DNA from: Methylobacterium nonmethylotrophicum
GTDB taxonomy: Bacteria; Pseudomonadota; Alphaproteobacteria; Rhizobiales; Beijerinckiaceae
Direction of reading: 5' to 3'
Assembly (NCBI RefSeq): GCF_004745635.1
Contig: NZ_SRLB01000005.1
Span: 310,001 to 374,000, forward strand
DNA length: 64,000 bases
Shown: positions 15,499 to 24,295 of the stretch, in pieces
How positions within the stretch are numbered: position 1 is the first letter of the stretch
Layout: each line of letters begins with the position of its first letter
Translations under genes and position numbers: made by a program
Notes under the pieces: generated by a model
What the model was told of the DNA's origin: nothing
Database searches by the model: none
What the model saw: the letters and a program-made list of their open reading frames with translations, nothing else

Positions 15499-16836
15499 TC
15501 AGGGCGCGACCGGGACCGGCTTCTCGTCCGCGATCTCGGTGCCGATGGCGACGGGGTTGGCCATCACCTCGCGCAGCTTGACCGGGTCGAGCTCGCCCTC
15601 CCAGCGGCTCACCACCACGCAGGCGACGCCGTTGCCGACGAGGTTGGTGAGCGCCCGGCATTCCGACATGAACTTGTCGATGCCGAGGATCAGCGCCATC
15701 GCGGCGACCGGGACCGGGTTGCCGGGAATGGCACCGAGCGTCGCCGCGAGCGTCACGAAGCCGGCGCCGGTGACGCCCGACGCGCCCTTCGAGGTCAGCA
15801 TCGCGACCGCGATGATGGTGGCGTACTGGCCGAAGCTGAGGTCGGCCCCGACGGCCTGCGCCAGGAACAGCGTCGCCAGCGTCATGTAGATGTTGGTGCC
15901 GTCGAGGTTGAACGAGTAGCCGGTCGGAATGACGAGGCCGACGACCGAATCCGAGGCGCCGAGCCGCTTCATCTTCTGCATCATGTGCGGCAGCACCGTC
16001 TCGGACGAGGAGGTGCCGAGCACGATCAGGAGCTCGTCCTTGATGTAGGCCAGGAACTTGAGGATCGAGAAGCCGGAGAAGCGCGCGATCAGGCCGAGGA
16101 CCACGAGCACGAACAGCAGGCTGGTGAGGTAGAAGGTGGCGACGAGGCCGATCAGGTTGCCGAGCTTGCCGATGCCGTACTCGCCGATCGTGTAGGCCAT
16201 GGCCCCGAAGGCGCCGATCGGCGCGAGCTTCACGATCATGCCGATGATGCGGAAGAAGATCTCGCCCGCCGCCTCGATGGCGTGCATCGCCGGCTTGCCG
16301 CGCTCGCCGAGCCCCGTGATGACGACGCCGGTCAGCACCGAGATCAGCAGGATCTGCAGGAGGTCGCCGCCCGCGAAGGCGTCGAAGTAGCTTTTGGGAA
16401 TGATCGCCATGATGTGGGCGACGGTGGAATCCGCCTGCGCCTTGCTGGCGTAGCCGGCGACCGCCTTGGCGTCGAGCTTCGCGGGATCGACGCCGAAGCC
16501 GGCGCCCGGCTGCACGATCTCGCCGACGACGACGCCGATGACGAGGGCGAGCGACGACACCACCTCGAAGTAGATCAGCGCCTTCAGGCCGACGCGGCCG
16601 ACCTTCTTGAGGTCGCCGATCGACGCGATGCCGTGCACGATGGTGCAGAAGATGATCGGCGCGATCATCATCTTGATGAGCGCGATGAAGGCGTCCCCGA
16701 GCCACTTCATCGCCTTGGCGGTGTCGGGCGCGGCATAGCCGAGCACGACGCCGACCGCGATGGCGATCAGGACCTGGATGTAGAGGACCCTGTACCAGGG
16801 CTGCGACGAGCCCGGGGCCGACGCGGCGTGCTGCAT
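15499..16836 (-). CDS. dctA: C4-dicarboxylate transporter DctA
   Basis: A secondary transporter of the DAACS family that imports succinate, fumarate and malate with cations across the inner membrane. The 445-residue chain has eight or more hydrophobic segments and the family's hallmark re-entrant loop motifs: serine-rich [11 protein letters not shown], then the NLDGTNIY region and [15 protein letters not shown] 16836 was chosen over an upstream in-frame start because GGGAGGGAACG lies just before it. The downstream ROK kinase starts 4 nt after the stop. DctB/DctD sensor genes are not in the window. Confidence 0.95.
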   Translation of the reverse strand: MQHAASAPGSSQPWYRVLYIQVLIAIAVGVVLGYAAPDTAKAMKWLGDAFIALIKMMIAPIIFCTIVHGIASIGDLKKVGRVGLKALIYFEVVSSLALVIGVVVGEIVQPGAGFGVDPAKLDAKAVAGYASKAQADSTVAHIMAIIPKSYFDAFAGGDLLQILLISVLTGVVITGLGERGKPAMHAIEAAGEIFFRIIGMIVKLAPIGAFGAMAYTIGEYGIGKLGNLIGLVATFYLTSLLFVLVVLGLIARFSGFSILKFLAYIKDELLIVLGTSSSETVLPHMMQKMKRLGASDSVVGLVIPTGYSFNLDGTNIYMTLATLFLAQAVGADLSFGQYATIIAVAMLTSKGASGVTGAGFVTLAATLGAIPGNPVPVAAMALILGIDKFMSECRALTNLVGNGVACVVVSRWEGELDPVKLREVMANPVAIGTEIADEKPVPVAP

Positions 16837-17216
16837 GATCGTTCCCTCCCCACGGTGCCGGCCGCCGCCTGGCATCGGCCGTCGCGCTGCGGCCTTCGCC
16901 GCGTCTGCATTCTGGAATGGTCCGCGGCCCGGACAGTGTAGGAAGTCCGTCCCGAGAGTTCCAAGTCGAAATTCGCCGTAACCCTTCGGCGTGTCCCGTC
17001 TCGACCCGGTGCCCCTGGGACAAACGGAATCGAGGCCGCCCGATGGCTGCCGCCCGCGCGGCCGCCGTCACCGGCGGCCGGTGGACGACCGGATGCAGGA
17101 CCGGGTGGAGCGCGGCATGCCGCGTGGGCGCCGCCAGGTCAACGGTCTGCCGGATTAACGGGAGGGGTTCAACCGTGCAAAGCCGCCCAGGCGCCGCCCG
17201 AGACCAACGACTTGAC
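16837..17216. other. Intergenic region upstream of dctA
   Basis: About 380 bases between dctA and the terminator of the CYTH-like gene. It must hold the dctA promoter and leader, but I see no clear sigma-54 site (GG-N10-GC in a TGGCAC/TTGCA context) nor a convincing sigma-70 pair. The plus-strand frame running through here has no recognisable product. Confidence 0.4.
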
Positions 17217-17252
17217 AAAAAAATCCCGGGCTCCGGCAGGCGGAACCCGGGA
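17217..17252 (-). terminator. Rho-independent terminator of the CYTH-like gene
   Basis: On the minus strand a stem of CCCGGG plus further pairing (TTCCG with CGGAG) is closed by a short loop and followed directly by seven T residues. It lies 34 nt beyond the stop codon at 17286. Confidence 0.9.
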
Positions 17253-17285
17253 CGGGTCGTCGGGCGGTCGCGGAGGTTGCGCGGC

Positions 17286-18164
17286 TCAGGGCGTCGGCTG
17301 GGTCCGGCGCGGGCGCACCGTCCAGCGCTCGAAGGCCGGGGTGCCGTCGTCCCGGGCCGCATCCCCGCCCGGCACCGCGGCGCCGAGGGCCTGGGACAGG
17401 CTCTCGATCACGTCGTCGATGCGAGTGTCCTGGTGCGGCTCCGGCGGCGGGGGCGGGGACGGCTCGGGGGCGGCCTCGGCCTGGGGCGGCGGAGGCGCCG
17501 GCTCGTGATGGACGGGCTCGGGCTCCGGCGGGGGCGGCGGCGCCGGCTCGGGGGCCGGCGGCGTCGCGATGCGGCGCAGCGCATTGACCACCCCGCCATC
17601 GTCGCCGTTGCGGCTCGGCGCGGCGTAGCGGCCGAAGCCGTAGCGCGGCTCGATCAGGTCGAGCACGGCGTCGAGGGCGGCGTTGGACAGGCCGATCTCG
17701 CCGGGCTGCGGCACCCCCTGGAGGGCGATGCTGCGGCCCTCATAGGCCGGGTCGGCGCTGACCTCCGGGCCGAACCAGGGCGGGACCGGGAAGCCGCTCG
17801 CCTCGTCGGGATTGTCGAACACCACCGAGACGACGTCGACGGCGCCCGGGGCGACGTAGCGGTCGAGCAGGGCGTCGCGGCCGTTGCCGAGCGCGACCTG
17901 GGTACGGTCGTAGGCGGCGCGGCCGGCGCAGACGTCGAGGAGCGCGTCGCCGTGGGCGCGCGGCACCTCGGTGCGCTCCTCGTTGGCCGAGCCGCCGTCG
18001 GAGGTCACCAGCACGAGGTGGCACTGCCCGCCGTCGACGCGCACGAACGAGGTCCGGCCGGCCTGGGGCGGGAAATAGCCCTCGGTGATGCGGGAGGAGC
18101 CGCGCTCCTTGCGGATCAGGCGGACCAGCGCCGGCGCAACCTGGAAACGTCGTACGAGGGTCAT
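17286..18164 (-). CDS. CYTH-like domain protein with proline-rich C-terminus (292 aa)
   Basis: Residues 1-185 resemble a CYTH (adenylate cyclase class IV/thiamine triphosphatase) fold: a basic strand MTLVRRFQV in place of the usual ExExK start, then RLIRKERG, EGYF and later RYVAPGAVDVVSVVF. The acidic metal-binding pattern of true CYTH enzymes is not evident, so catalytic activity is doubtful. From about residue 200 there is a proline/glutamate-rich spacer of more than 50 residues, then a short helical tail. ATG 18164 has GGAGTGGAG upstream; an extension to 18254 has no supporting site. It stands alone between a TetR gene and a strong terminator. Confidence 0.7.
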   Translation of the reverse strand: MTLVRRFQVAPALVRLIRKERGSSRITEGYFPPQAGRTSFVRVDGGQCHLVLVTSDGGSANEERTEVPRAHGDALLDVCAGRAAYDRTQVALGNGRDALLDRYVAPGAVDVVSVVFDNPDEASGFPVPPWFGPEVSADPAYEGRSIALQGVPQPGEIGLSNAALDAVLDLIEPRYGFGRYAAPSRNGDDGGVVNALRRIATPPAPEPAPPPPPEPEPVHHEPAPPPPQAEAAPEPSPPPPPEPHQDTRIDDVIESLSQALGAAVPGGDAARDDGTPAFERWTVRPRRTQPTP

Positions 18165-18346
18165 ACGCTCCACTCCACGGGGGTCGCGGCCGTGTGCCGC
18201 GATCGGCGTCAATTCTCGCGTATCGACCGATCGAGGTGACGGAATCAAGTCCACCCGCCCGCCTAGCCCGGTTTATTGACGGAATTCTATGGCGTGCCGT
18301 TGCGGGCGGCCGCGATGCTGGCGGCGATCCCGGGCGGGCCAGGGCC

Positions 18347-18940
18347 TCATTTGATGCTCGCGGCGATCAGGGCGTCGGCGGCGGCACCGAGCGAGCGGTT
18401 CGGCCCCTCGGCGCCGAAGATCTGCCCGCACGCGAAGGCGCCCTCGAGGAGGAGGAGCAGGGAATCGGCGAGGCGCTCGGGCGCCCGGGCGCCGATCGTC
18501 CCGGCCACCTCGGCGAGGCGCGCGTGCAGGGCGCGCTTGCTGTCGAGCACCGCGGCGCGGGCGGGATGGTCCGGCTCCGGGTACTCGACCAGGGCGTTGG
18601 TGAGGCCGCAGCCGCGAAAGCCCGGGCGGGCGCTGCGCGCGGCGACGCCGGCGAGGAACGCCACGAGGCCGGCCCGGGGATCGCCCGGATGGGCGGCCAG
18701 CGCCTCGTCGAGGCGGCCGCGCAGGGTCGCGTCGTAATCGGCCAGGCAGGCGACCACGAGGGCGTCCTTCGAGGCGAAGCCGCGATACAGGCTCGGCTTC
18801 GTCACCCCGGCCCGGGCCACGATCTCGTCGACCCCGACGCCGCGGATGCCGCGGCTGTAGAACAGCTCGCGCGCGGCCGCCCGGATCCGGTCGCCGGCCC
18901 GGGCCGGCTCGTTCCCGTCGCGACCGCTGCCCTGTGCCAT
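18347..18940 (-). CDS. TetR-family transcriptional repressor
   Basis: A 197-residue regulator. Residues 15-60 form the TetR helix-turn-helix (SRGIRGVGVDEIVARAGV, then SLYRGFASK), followed by a helical ligand-binding domain with two cysteines. ATG 18940 has AAGG 6 nt upstream; an in-frame GTG at 18946 is the alternative. It is divergent from an MFS transporter gene with only 68 nt between starts, and a palindrome lies there. It most likely represses the transporter and itself until an unknown ligand binds. Confidence 0.92.
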   Translation of the reverse strand: MAQGSGRDGNEPARAGDRIRAAARELFYSRGIRGVGVDEIVARAGVTKPSLYRGFASKDALVVACLADYDATLRGRLDEALAAHPGDPRAGLVAFLAGVAARSARPGFRGCGLTNALVEYPEPDHPARAAVLDSKRALHARLAEVAGTIGARAPERLADSLLLLLEGAFACGQIFGAEGPNRSLGAAADALIAASIK

Positions 18941-18948
18941 GTTCACCC

Positions 18949-18978
18949 TTGACGATGTTACTGACCGGTACGTATCGT
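18949..18978 (+). promoter_or_regulatory. Promoter of the MFS gene with embedded TetR operator
   Basis: TTGACG at 18949-18954 and TATCGT at 18973-18978 are 18 nt apart and could form a sigma-70 promoter for the MFS gene. Between them lies the palindrome TACTGACCGGTACGTA (18959-18974), symmetric at 12 of 16 positions around ACCGGT. This is the size and place of a TetR operator. The match is by eye. Confidence 0.6.
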
Positions 18979-19008
18979 CGTAGCACGATTCGGGGAGGAT
19001 GTTCCAGC

Positions 19009-20322
19009 ATGAGTTCGACCGTGTCGCCGCGGGGCATCGCGCCCCCGGCCCCTCTCTCTCCCCGACAGCGCCCGTTCGGCCAGAACTACGCCTTCGTGGT
19101 CGTCGGCGTGATCTTCCTGTGCCTGCTCGCGGCGGCGGGCCTCAGGGCCTCGCCGGGCGTGCTGATCCTGCCGCTCGAGCAGGCCTTCGGCTGGAACCGC
19201 GGCGTCACCTCGTTCGCGGCCGGGCTCGGCATCTTCCTGTACGGGCTGGTCGGTCCCTTCGCCGCCGCGCTGATGCAGAGCTTCGGCATCCGCCGCACGC
19301 TGCTCTGCGCGCTGGCCCTCATGGCCGGCTCGACGGCGCTCAGCGCGCTGATGAGCGAGCCCTGGCACCTCGTCGCCACCTGGGGCGTGCTGTCGGGCCT
19401 CGGCAGCGGCTGCGTCGCCATCGTGCTCGGCGCCACGGTCGTCAACCGCTGGTTTGCCGTGCGCCGCGGCCTGTTCATGGGTCTCCTCACCGCCAGCACC
19501 GCCACCGGCACCCTGATCTTCCTCCCCGGCCTCGCGGCGATCGCGCAAGCCGGCGGCTGGCGGCCGGTGGTGCTCACGGTGGCCTGCGCCATCGCGGCGC
19601 TGATCCCCCTCGTCGCCTGGCTCCTGCCGGAGCGGCCCTCCGATATCGGGCTCACCCCCTATGGTGCGGCTCCCGGCACCGCCTCCGAGCCGCCCCGGCG
19701 CGCCAATCCGTTCCGCGCCGCGATCGACGGGCTGGTGCGGGCGAGCGCCAAGGGCGATTTCTGGCTGCTCTTCGGCACCTTCTTCATCTGCGGGCTCACC
19801 ACCAACGGGCTGGTGGGCACCCACCTGATCTCGTTCTGCGCCGACCAGGGCATCCCGGAGGTGCGGGCCGCGGGGCTCCTCGCGCTGATGGGCGTGTTCG
19901 ACCTCATCGGCACCACCGGCTCAGGCTGGCTCACCGACCGCTACGACCCGCGCAAGCTCCTGTTCGTGTATTACGGCCTGCGCGGGCTGTCGCTGATGGC
20001 GCTGCCCTTCACCGATTTCTCGTTCTACAGCCTGTCGATCTTCGCGGTGTTCTACGGCCTCGACTGGATCGCCACGGTGCCGCCGACGGTGCGGCTCGCC
20101 AACGAGGCCTTCGGCGAGCGCGACGCCCCGATCGTGTTCGGCTGGATCGCCGCCGGCCACCAGCTCGGCGCCGCGACCGCGGCCTTCGGGGCGGGCCTGG
20201 TGCGGGCGTCCGAGGGCCGCTACCTCGAGGCGTTCCTGGCCGCAGGGCTCACTGCCGTGATGGCGGCGCTGATGTCGCTGATGATCGGCCGGATGCGCCA
20301 GGCGGCGCCGGCGGCGGCCTGA
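19009..20322 (+). CDS. MFS transporter (OFA/monocarboxylate-type)
   Basis: A 437-residue major facilitator with about 12 hydrophobic segments starting at residue 27. It has the loop-2/3 type GIRRTLL and a DRYDPRK loop between the two halves. The layout fits the oxalate/formate antiporter-like or CynX-like group that moves small organic anions. ATG 19009 follows GGGGAGG with a 10-nt gap. Transcription should be controlled by the divergent TetR gene. The substrate cannot be read from the sequence. Confidence 0.88.
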   Translation: MSSTVSPRGIAPPAPLSPRQRPFGQNYAFVVVGVIFLCLLAAAGLRASPGVLILPLEQAFGWNRGVTSFAAGLGIFLYGLVGPFAAALMQSFGIRRTLLCALALMAGSTALSALMSEPWHLVATWGVLSGLGSGCVAIVLGATVVNRWFAVRRGLFMGLLTASTATGTLIFLPGLAAIAQAGGWRPVVLTVACAIAALIPLVAWLLPERPSDIGLTPYGAAPGTASEPPRRANPFRAAIDGLVRASAKGDFWLLFGTFFICGLTTNGLVGTHLISFCADQGIPEVRAAGLLALMGVFDLIGTTGSGWLTDRYDPRKLLFVYYGLRGLSLMALPFTDFSFYSLSIFAVFYGLDWIATVPPTVRLANEAFGERDAPIVFGWIAAGHQLGAATAAFGAGLVRASEGRYLEAFLAAGLTAVMAALMSLMIGRMRQAAPAAA

Positions 20323-20483
20323 GACGGCGCCGGGCGCGTCGCAAGGGCGCGTCCGGCCTCCCGTTTGTCCTGGTCCCGTCCGGGCTTATCACGCCTTGCC
20401 CTGGCCGGGGCGGCCGGTCTACCCCATCTGTCTGGCGGGCCGTCCGGGCTCGCGACGTGAAGGCCGTTCTCCCGAGGTCATCG

Positions 20484-21392
20484 ATGCTCACCGACACTCC
20501 TGCGGCCGGCCAGCCCCCCGCGGGCGCCCTGATCAAGGACACCACCACCGCGACCTTCCGGCAGGACGTGATGCAGGAATCCCTGCAGCAGCCGGTGCTG
20601 GTCGATTTCTGGGCGCCGTGGTGCGGGCCGTGCAAGCAGCTCACGCCGATCATCGAGAAGGCCGTCAAGGACGCCGGCGGCAAGGTGAAGCTCGTCAAGA
20701 TGAACATCGACGAGCATCCCCAGATCGCCGGCCAGCTCGGCATCCAGTCGATCCCGGCGGTGATCGCGTTCCAGCGCGGCCAGCCGGTCGACGGCTTCAT
20801 GGGCGCCCTGCCCGAGAGCCAGGTGAAGGCCTTCATCGAGCGGCTGGTCGGCCCCCTCGGGCCCACCGCGGTCGAGGACCTGATGGCGGAGGCGCAAGCC
20901 GCCGCCGAGGCCGGCGACCCGGATGCGGCGGCCGAGATCTACGCCGCGGTGCTGGGCCAGGAGCCGGGACATGCCGGCGCGATCGCGGCGCTCGCCCGCC
21001 TCCTCCTCGACCGGGACGACCTCGAGGGCGCCCGCCGCTTCCTCGAGGCGGCGCCCCCCGAGGCCGCCAAGGACCCGGCGATCGCCGCGGTGAAGGCGGC
21101 GATCGAGCTCGCCGAGCAGGCGGCCTCCCTCGGCGACCTCGCCGGCCTGCAGCAGCGGATCGAGGCCGACCCGGCCGATTACCAGGCCCGGTTCGACCTC
21201 GCCCTCGGGCTCAACGCCAAGGGCAAGCAGCAGGAAGCGATCGACCAGCTGATCGAGATCGTCCGTCGCGACCGGTCGTGGAACGAGGACGGCGCCCGCA
21301 AGCAGCTGCTGCAGCTGTTCGAGGCCTGGGGCCCGATGGACCCGATGACCATCCGCGGCCGGCGCAAGCTGTCGGCGCTGATGTTCTCCTGA
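20484..21392 (+). CDS. cnoX: Thioredoxin-TPR co-chaperone (CnoX/YbbN type)
   Basis: A 302-residue protein. Residues 15-120 are a thioredoxin fold with the active dithiol WCGPC at 46-50 (Cys47, Cys50) and the cis-proline segment SIPAVIAF. Residues 130-302 are tandem helical TPR-like repeats. This domain order defines CnoX/YbbN, which binds unfolded, oxidation-sensitive proteins and hands them to GroEL or DnaK. Unlike the E. coli protein, both catalytic cysteines are present, as in other alphaproteobacteria, so it may also reduce disulfides. It is followed at 21536 by a LON-domain gene, another protein-quality factor. Confidence 0.93.
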   Translation: MLTDTPAAGQPPAGALIKDTTTATFRQDVMQESLQQPVLVDFWAPWCGPCKQLTPIIEKAVKDAGGKVKLVKMNIDEHPQIAGQLGIQSIPAVIAFQRGQPVDGFMGALPESQVKAFIERLVGPLGPTAVEDLMAEAQAAAEAGDPDAAAEIYAAVLGQEPGHAGAIAALARLLLDRDDLEGARRFLEAAPPEAAKDPAIAAVKAAIELAEQAASLGDLAGLQQRIEADPADYQARFDLALGLNAKGKQQEAIDQLIEIVRRDRSWNEDGARKQLLQLFEAWGPMDPMTIRGRRKLSALMFS

Positions 21393-21535
21393 CGCCCGCT
21401 CAAGTCCATCCGGCGCGGCATTTACGCCGGAGAGGTATCCACGCCGGAGGCGAGCGCCCTAGAACGTCAGGGATGAGCCCGGGCCCGAGAACAAGAGGCC
21501 CGGAACCCCCTTCGATCCGCGCGGGAGCGACGCCG

Positions 21536-22204
21536 ATGAGCATGAACGTCGCCTACAAGGGCCCGGCCGACTGCCCGGCCGTGATCCCGGTCTTTCCGCT
21601 CCCCGGTGCCCTGCTGCTGCCGCGGGGCCAGATGCCGCTCAACATCTTCGAGCCGCGCTACCTCGCGATGGTGGACGACGCGCTGCGCACCGACCGGGTG
21701 ATCGGCATGATCCAGCCGGATGCCGAGTCCGGCGAGACCCCGCTGTCGCCGAAGCTCTTCCGGGTCGGCTGCGCCGGCCGGGTCACCCAGTTCGCCGAGA
21801 CCGGCGACGGCCGCTACCTGATCTCGCTCACCGGCATCGCCCGGTTCCGGATCGAGGAGGAGCTGTCGACCACCACCGGCTACCGGCGCTGCCGCGTCAC
21901 CTTCGCGCCGTTCGAGAGCGACTTCCACGCCCGCGCCGGCGAGGAGGCGGTCGACCGGGCCGGCGTGCTGCGGGCTTTGCGCGATTTCGTCGAGGCCAAC
22001 GACCTCAAGGTCGACTGGGCCGGCATCGAGGAGGCGCCGAACGAGGCACTGGTCAACGCGCTCTGCATGATGAGCCCGTTCGGCCCGCGGGAGAAGCAGG
22101 CGATGCTGGAGGCCCCCGACCTCAAGACCCGGGCCGAGGTGCTGATCGCCGTCACCGAGATGGAGCTGGTGCGCGGCTCGGGCAGCGAGCCGACGCTGCA
22201 ATAG
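21536..22204 (+). CDS. LON peptidase substrate-binding (N-terminal) domain protein
   Basis: A 222-residue stand-alone version of the N-terminal domain of Lon protease, without ATPase or protease parts. The typical start is seen (VIPVFPLPGALLLP, then LNIFEPRY), then the FRVGCAGRV strand and a helical end. It is thought to bind unfolded segments, but its role is not established. ATG 21536 has GGGAG about 8 nt upstream. It lies between the CnoX-type thioredoxin and the Trm112-like gene on the same strand, a common alphaproteobacterial order. Confidence 0.93.
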   Translation: MSMNVAYKGPADCPAVIPVFPLPGALLLPRGQMPLNIFEPRYLAMVDDALRTDRVIGMIQPDAESGETPLSPKLFRVGCAGRVTQFAETGDGRYLISLTGIARFRIEEELSTTTGYRRCRVTFAPFESDFHARAGEEAVDRAGVLRALRDFVEANDLKVDWAGIEEAPNEALVNALCMMSPFGPREKQAMLEAPDLKTRAEVLIAVTEMELVRGSGSEPTLQ

Positions 22205-22267
22205 GCGGCGCTTTGGGCTAAAGCCTCCGGGCAAAGTCCCGCACCGGACCGTTCGGAAGGATTCGTC

Positions 22268-22471
22268 GTGACCGATTCCCCCTCCCCTCTCGATGCCACC
22301 CGCATCGACCCGAAGCTGCTCGAGCTCCTGGTCTGCCCGCTCACCAAGGAGCGGCTCGAGTACGATTCCGGGCGCCAGGAGCTGATCAGCCGCTCGGCCA
22401 AGCTCGCCTACCCGATCCGCGACGGTATCCCGATCATGCTGCCGGAAGAGGCGCGGCCGCTGGCGGATTGA
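22268..22471 (+). CDS. Trm112-like (UPF0434) protein
   Basis: A 67-residue protein with the core [11 protein letters not shown]...RLEYD and a C-terminal [16 protein letters not shown], the UPF0434 signature. Homologues of Trm112 bind and activate methyltransferases in other domains of life; the bacterial role is unclear. Only one cysteine remains, so a zinc site is not expected. The start is GTG 22268 after GGAAGG. It is 63 nt downstream of the LON-domain gene and probably in the same operon. Confidence 0.92.
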   Translation: MTDSPSPLDATRIDPKLLELLVCPLTKERLEYDSGRQELISRSAKLAYPIRDGIPIMLPEEARPLAD

Positions 22472-22839
22472 GGGCGGGGGCGCACAGTGCTGAAGGGCGG
22501 GACGCGCGCCTGCGCGCCCGCCCCGCAATATCGGTACCTGGGCGGCTCGGCTGCGCGCGTGCCTGCCGGGAGTGGAATGCAGCGGTCGAGCTGATCGGTG
22601 ACGGGCGCCGGAATCGCGGCCGTCACCGCTTGCGGCGTACCGGCAGGCAGCCTCGACGTCGTGCCTCTCCTCGTGTCCCGCGGCGTTGCGGCCTGTCCGA
22701 GACACTCTGAAACGGCGCGGAGCCAGTCAGCGTTCGCGTTTCCACGATAGTCGGCAACTGACCTCCACGGTCCTACCGCGGACAGGTCGAACGAGCCGGG
22801 CACCACTTCCCGAGAAAGGGCGATCGCCTTTTTCCCGCC
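22472..22839. other. Intergenic region, no gene seen
   Basis: About 370 bases between convergent genes. No open frame here resembles a protein family. The only structure is the hairpin next to the ABC substrate-binding gene, listed separately. Confidence 0.5.
22816..22834 (-). terminator. Possible terminator hairpin
   Basis: The self-complementary core GCGATCGC is extended by AAAGG and CTTTT arms. It lies about 6-24 nt beyond the stop of the ABC substrate-binding gene and between convergent genes. T-tracts are short on the minus strand, so it is only a candidate. Confidence 0.45.
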
Positions 22840-23835
22840 TTACTCGAGGACTTCGTCCGTGCGAGCAAGCATGGCATTTGGGATCGAAAGTCCGAACGCG
22901 GCGAATGTCACGAGGTTGAGGACGAGTTTGAATTTCGTCGGATTCTGAACTGGCAATTCCGCCGCACGTTCCCCTCTTAACAAACGATCCACGTATTCTG
23001 CCGTTCTTATATATGGTTCATTCGGCTCTATCCCGTAGGACATGAGGCCGCTCGCTCTGGCGAAGGTGCTCGAATAGGCGATCGCGGGAACCTTGAACGC
23101 CCTGCTCATCTCCGCCAACTTATCGAGATGTCCGGTCGTGAACGGATCCGGCAGTATGATCGCGCCACTTTGTGCGCGTGCCGCCTCAGCAAACGCCTGT
23201 TGCGCTTCTCGTTCCGAGCGTACTCGAGCGATGACGAGGCGAATGTCCGTCGCTGCCGCCGCCTCGCTTATCGTGGCAAGATAGTACTCGCCCCGGCCGG
23301 CAGCGAGATCGGGGTTGAACAGGATGACGACGCTGCGGAGGCGAGGACAGGCTTCGTGAAGCAAGTTCAGCCATTTCCCGCCAAGCGCGGCCATATTGTT
23401 GCTGAACCCAGTCACGTTGCGGCCAGGACGAGAAAGGCTCGCGACGAACCCGCTCCCGACCGGATCGCCGGAGAACGCGAACACGACCGGAATGGTGCTG
23501 GTGCGTGTGACGATGGCGCGAGTGTCGGGCGTCGAGCCGGTCACGATCACGTCCGGCTTCGATGAAACGATGCTTTCGGCGAGAACCTCCCGAAGATCAT
23601 CCCGTCCTTCGGCCCAACGCACGTTCATCTCGAGCGCGTCAGTGCCTGGCCCCCAGCCAAGCTCCCGGAGCCGTGCTTCGAACGCCGCAAGTCTCTGTCC
23701 GGCTGCGGGATCGGTTGCGGCGTAGCTCAGAAGGACAGCAAGCTGCCGGGGGCGACCGTGTTCCCCGGCGAAGACCGGCTCGGGAGTGAGCCAAGCGGCG
23801 GCGGGCAAAAGCATCAAGACGTCACGCCGGTTCAC
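22840..23835 (-). CDS. ABC transporter substrate-binding protein (PF04392 type), solitary
   Basis: A 331-residue protein with a signal peptide ending in VFA (about residues 1-23), then a periplasmic-binding fold: LAVLLSYAATDP, VTGSTPD, the IPVVFAFSGDPVGSGFV block and VTGFSN. This matches the ABC_sub_bind family (TrpX-like), some of which bind amino acids; many in Rhizobiales have no permease nearby, as here. Composition is slightly less GC-rich than the neighbours. The C-terminal ML-RTDEVLE end is normal. The ligand is unknown. Confidence 0.88.
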   Translation of the reverse strand: MNRRDVLMLLPAAAWLTPEPVFAGEHGRPRQLAVLLSYAATDPAAGQRLAAFEARLRELGWGPGTDALEMNVRWAEGRDDLREVLAESIVSSKPDVIVTGSTPDTRAIVTRTSTIPVVFAFSGDPVGSGFVASLSRPGRNVTGFSNNMAALGGKWLNLLHEACPRLRSVVILFNPDLAAGRGEYYLATISEAAAATDIRLVIARVRSEREAQQAFAEAARAQSGAIILPDPFTTGHLDKLAEMSRAFKVPAIAYSSTFARASGLMSYGIEPNEPYIRTAEYVDRLLRGERAAELPVQNPTKFKLVLNLVTFAAFGLSIPNAMLARTDEVLE

Positions 23836-24295
23836 GCGACCCTCCGCGAAGTGGATCCGTTTGCGCCGCGCATCAACTCCGGAAGGCTGTGGCGAGCCGG
23901 TGAGGCGCGAACGCGACGATGCCGACCTTGGTGGCGGAACTCCAGTCTCCCCTGGATCGATGCCGGCGGGAACTGCTCTCCTCGGCCTGTCTCGGCGAAG
24001 ACAGACCCAAAGACGCTCTTGGTAACAAGACGCTCTTGGCAGGAAGTCGCGGCTTCCGGTCCAGGTAGCCGAGACATAGAACGATGGAGGGTGATCTCCT
24101 GGAGAGGGACGTGAGCCCTTCCTCGCTCTCGTCTTGAAGAACGCGCGCCTCCGGTTTCCAGGCTGCGCTGCGCGGCCCCGACATGACTATGGCGGACGGC
24201 AATCCGTCAGGAACGCATCACGATCGCGTCAGCTCACCCCACCTGCGACGTCCGCGCGAGTTCAATCGCGGGTGGCTGCAGCCGGCGGCCCCCGC
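23836..24295. other. Intergenic region, no gene seen
   Basis: About 460 bases between the substrate-binding protein start and the Anbu stop. Short overlapping frames on both strands show no family resemblance. The direct repeat AAGACGCTCTTGG(C/T)A at 24010-24040 is the only small-scale structure noticed. Confidence 0.45.

Noticed and set aside
15101-17362. Very long minus-strand frame across the ROK and dctA genes
   Set aside because: It is out of frame with both and encodes Arg/Pro-rich sequence; the real products are clearly recognisable in other frames.
20396-21535. Extension of the LON-domain gene through the thioredoxin gene
   Set aside because: The extension is a shadow of the thioredoxin gene in another frame; ATG 21536 has its own ribosome site.
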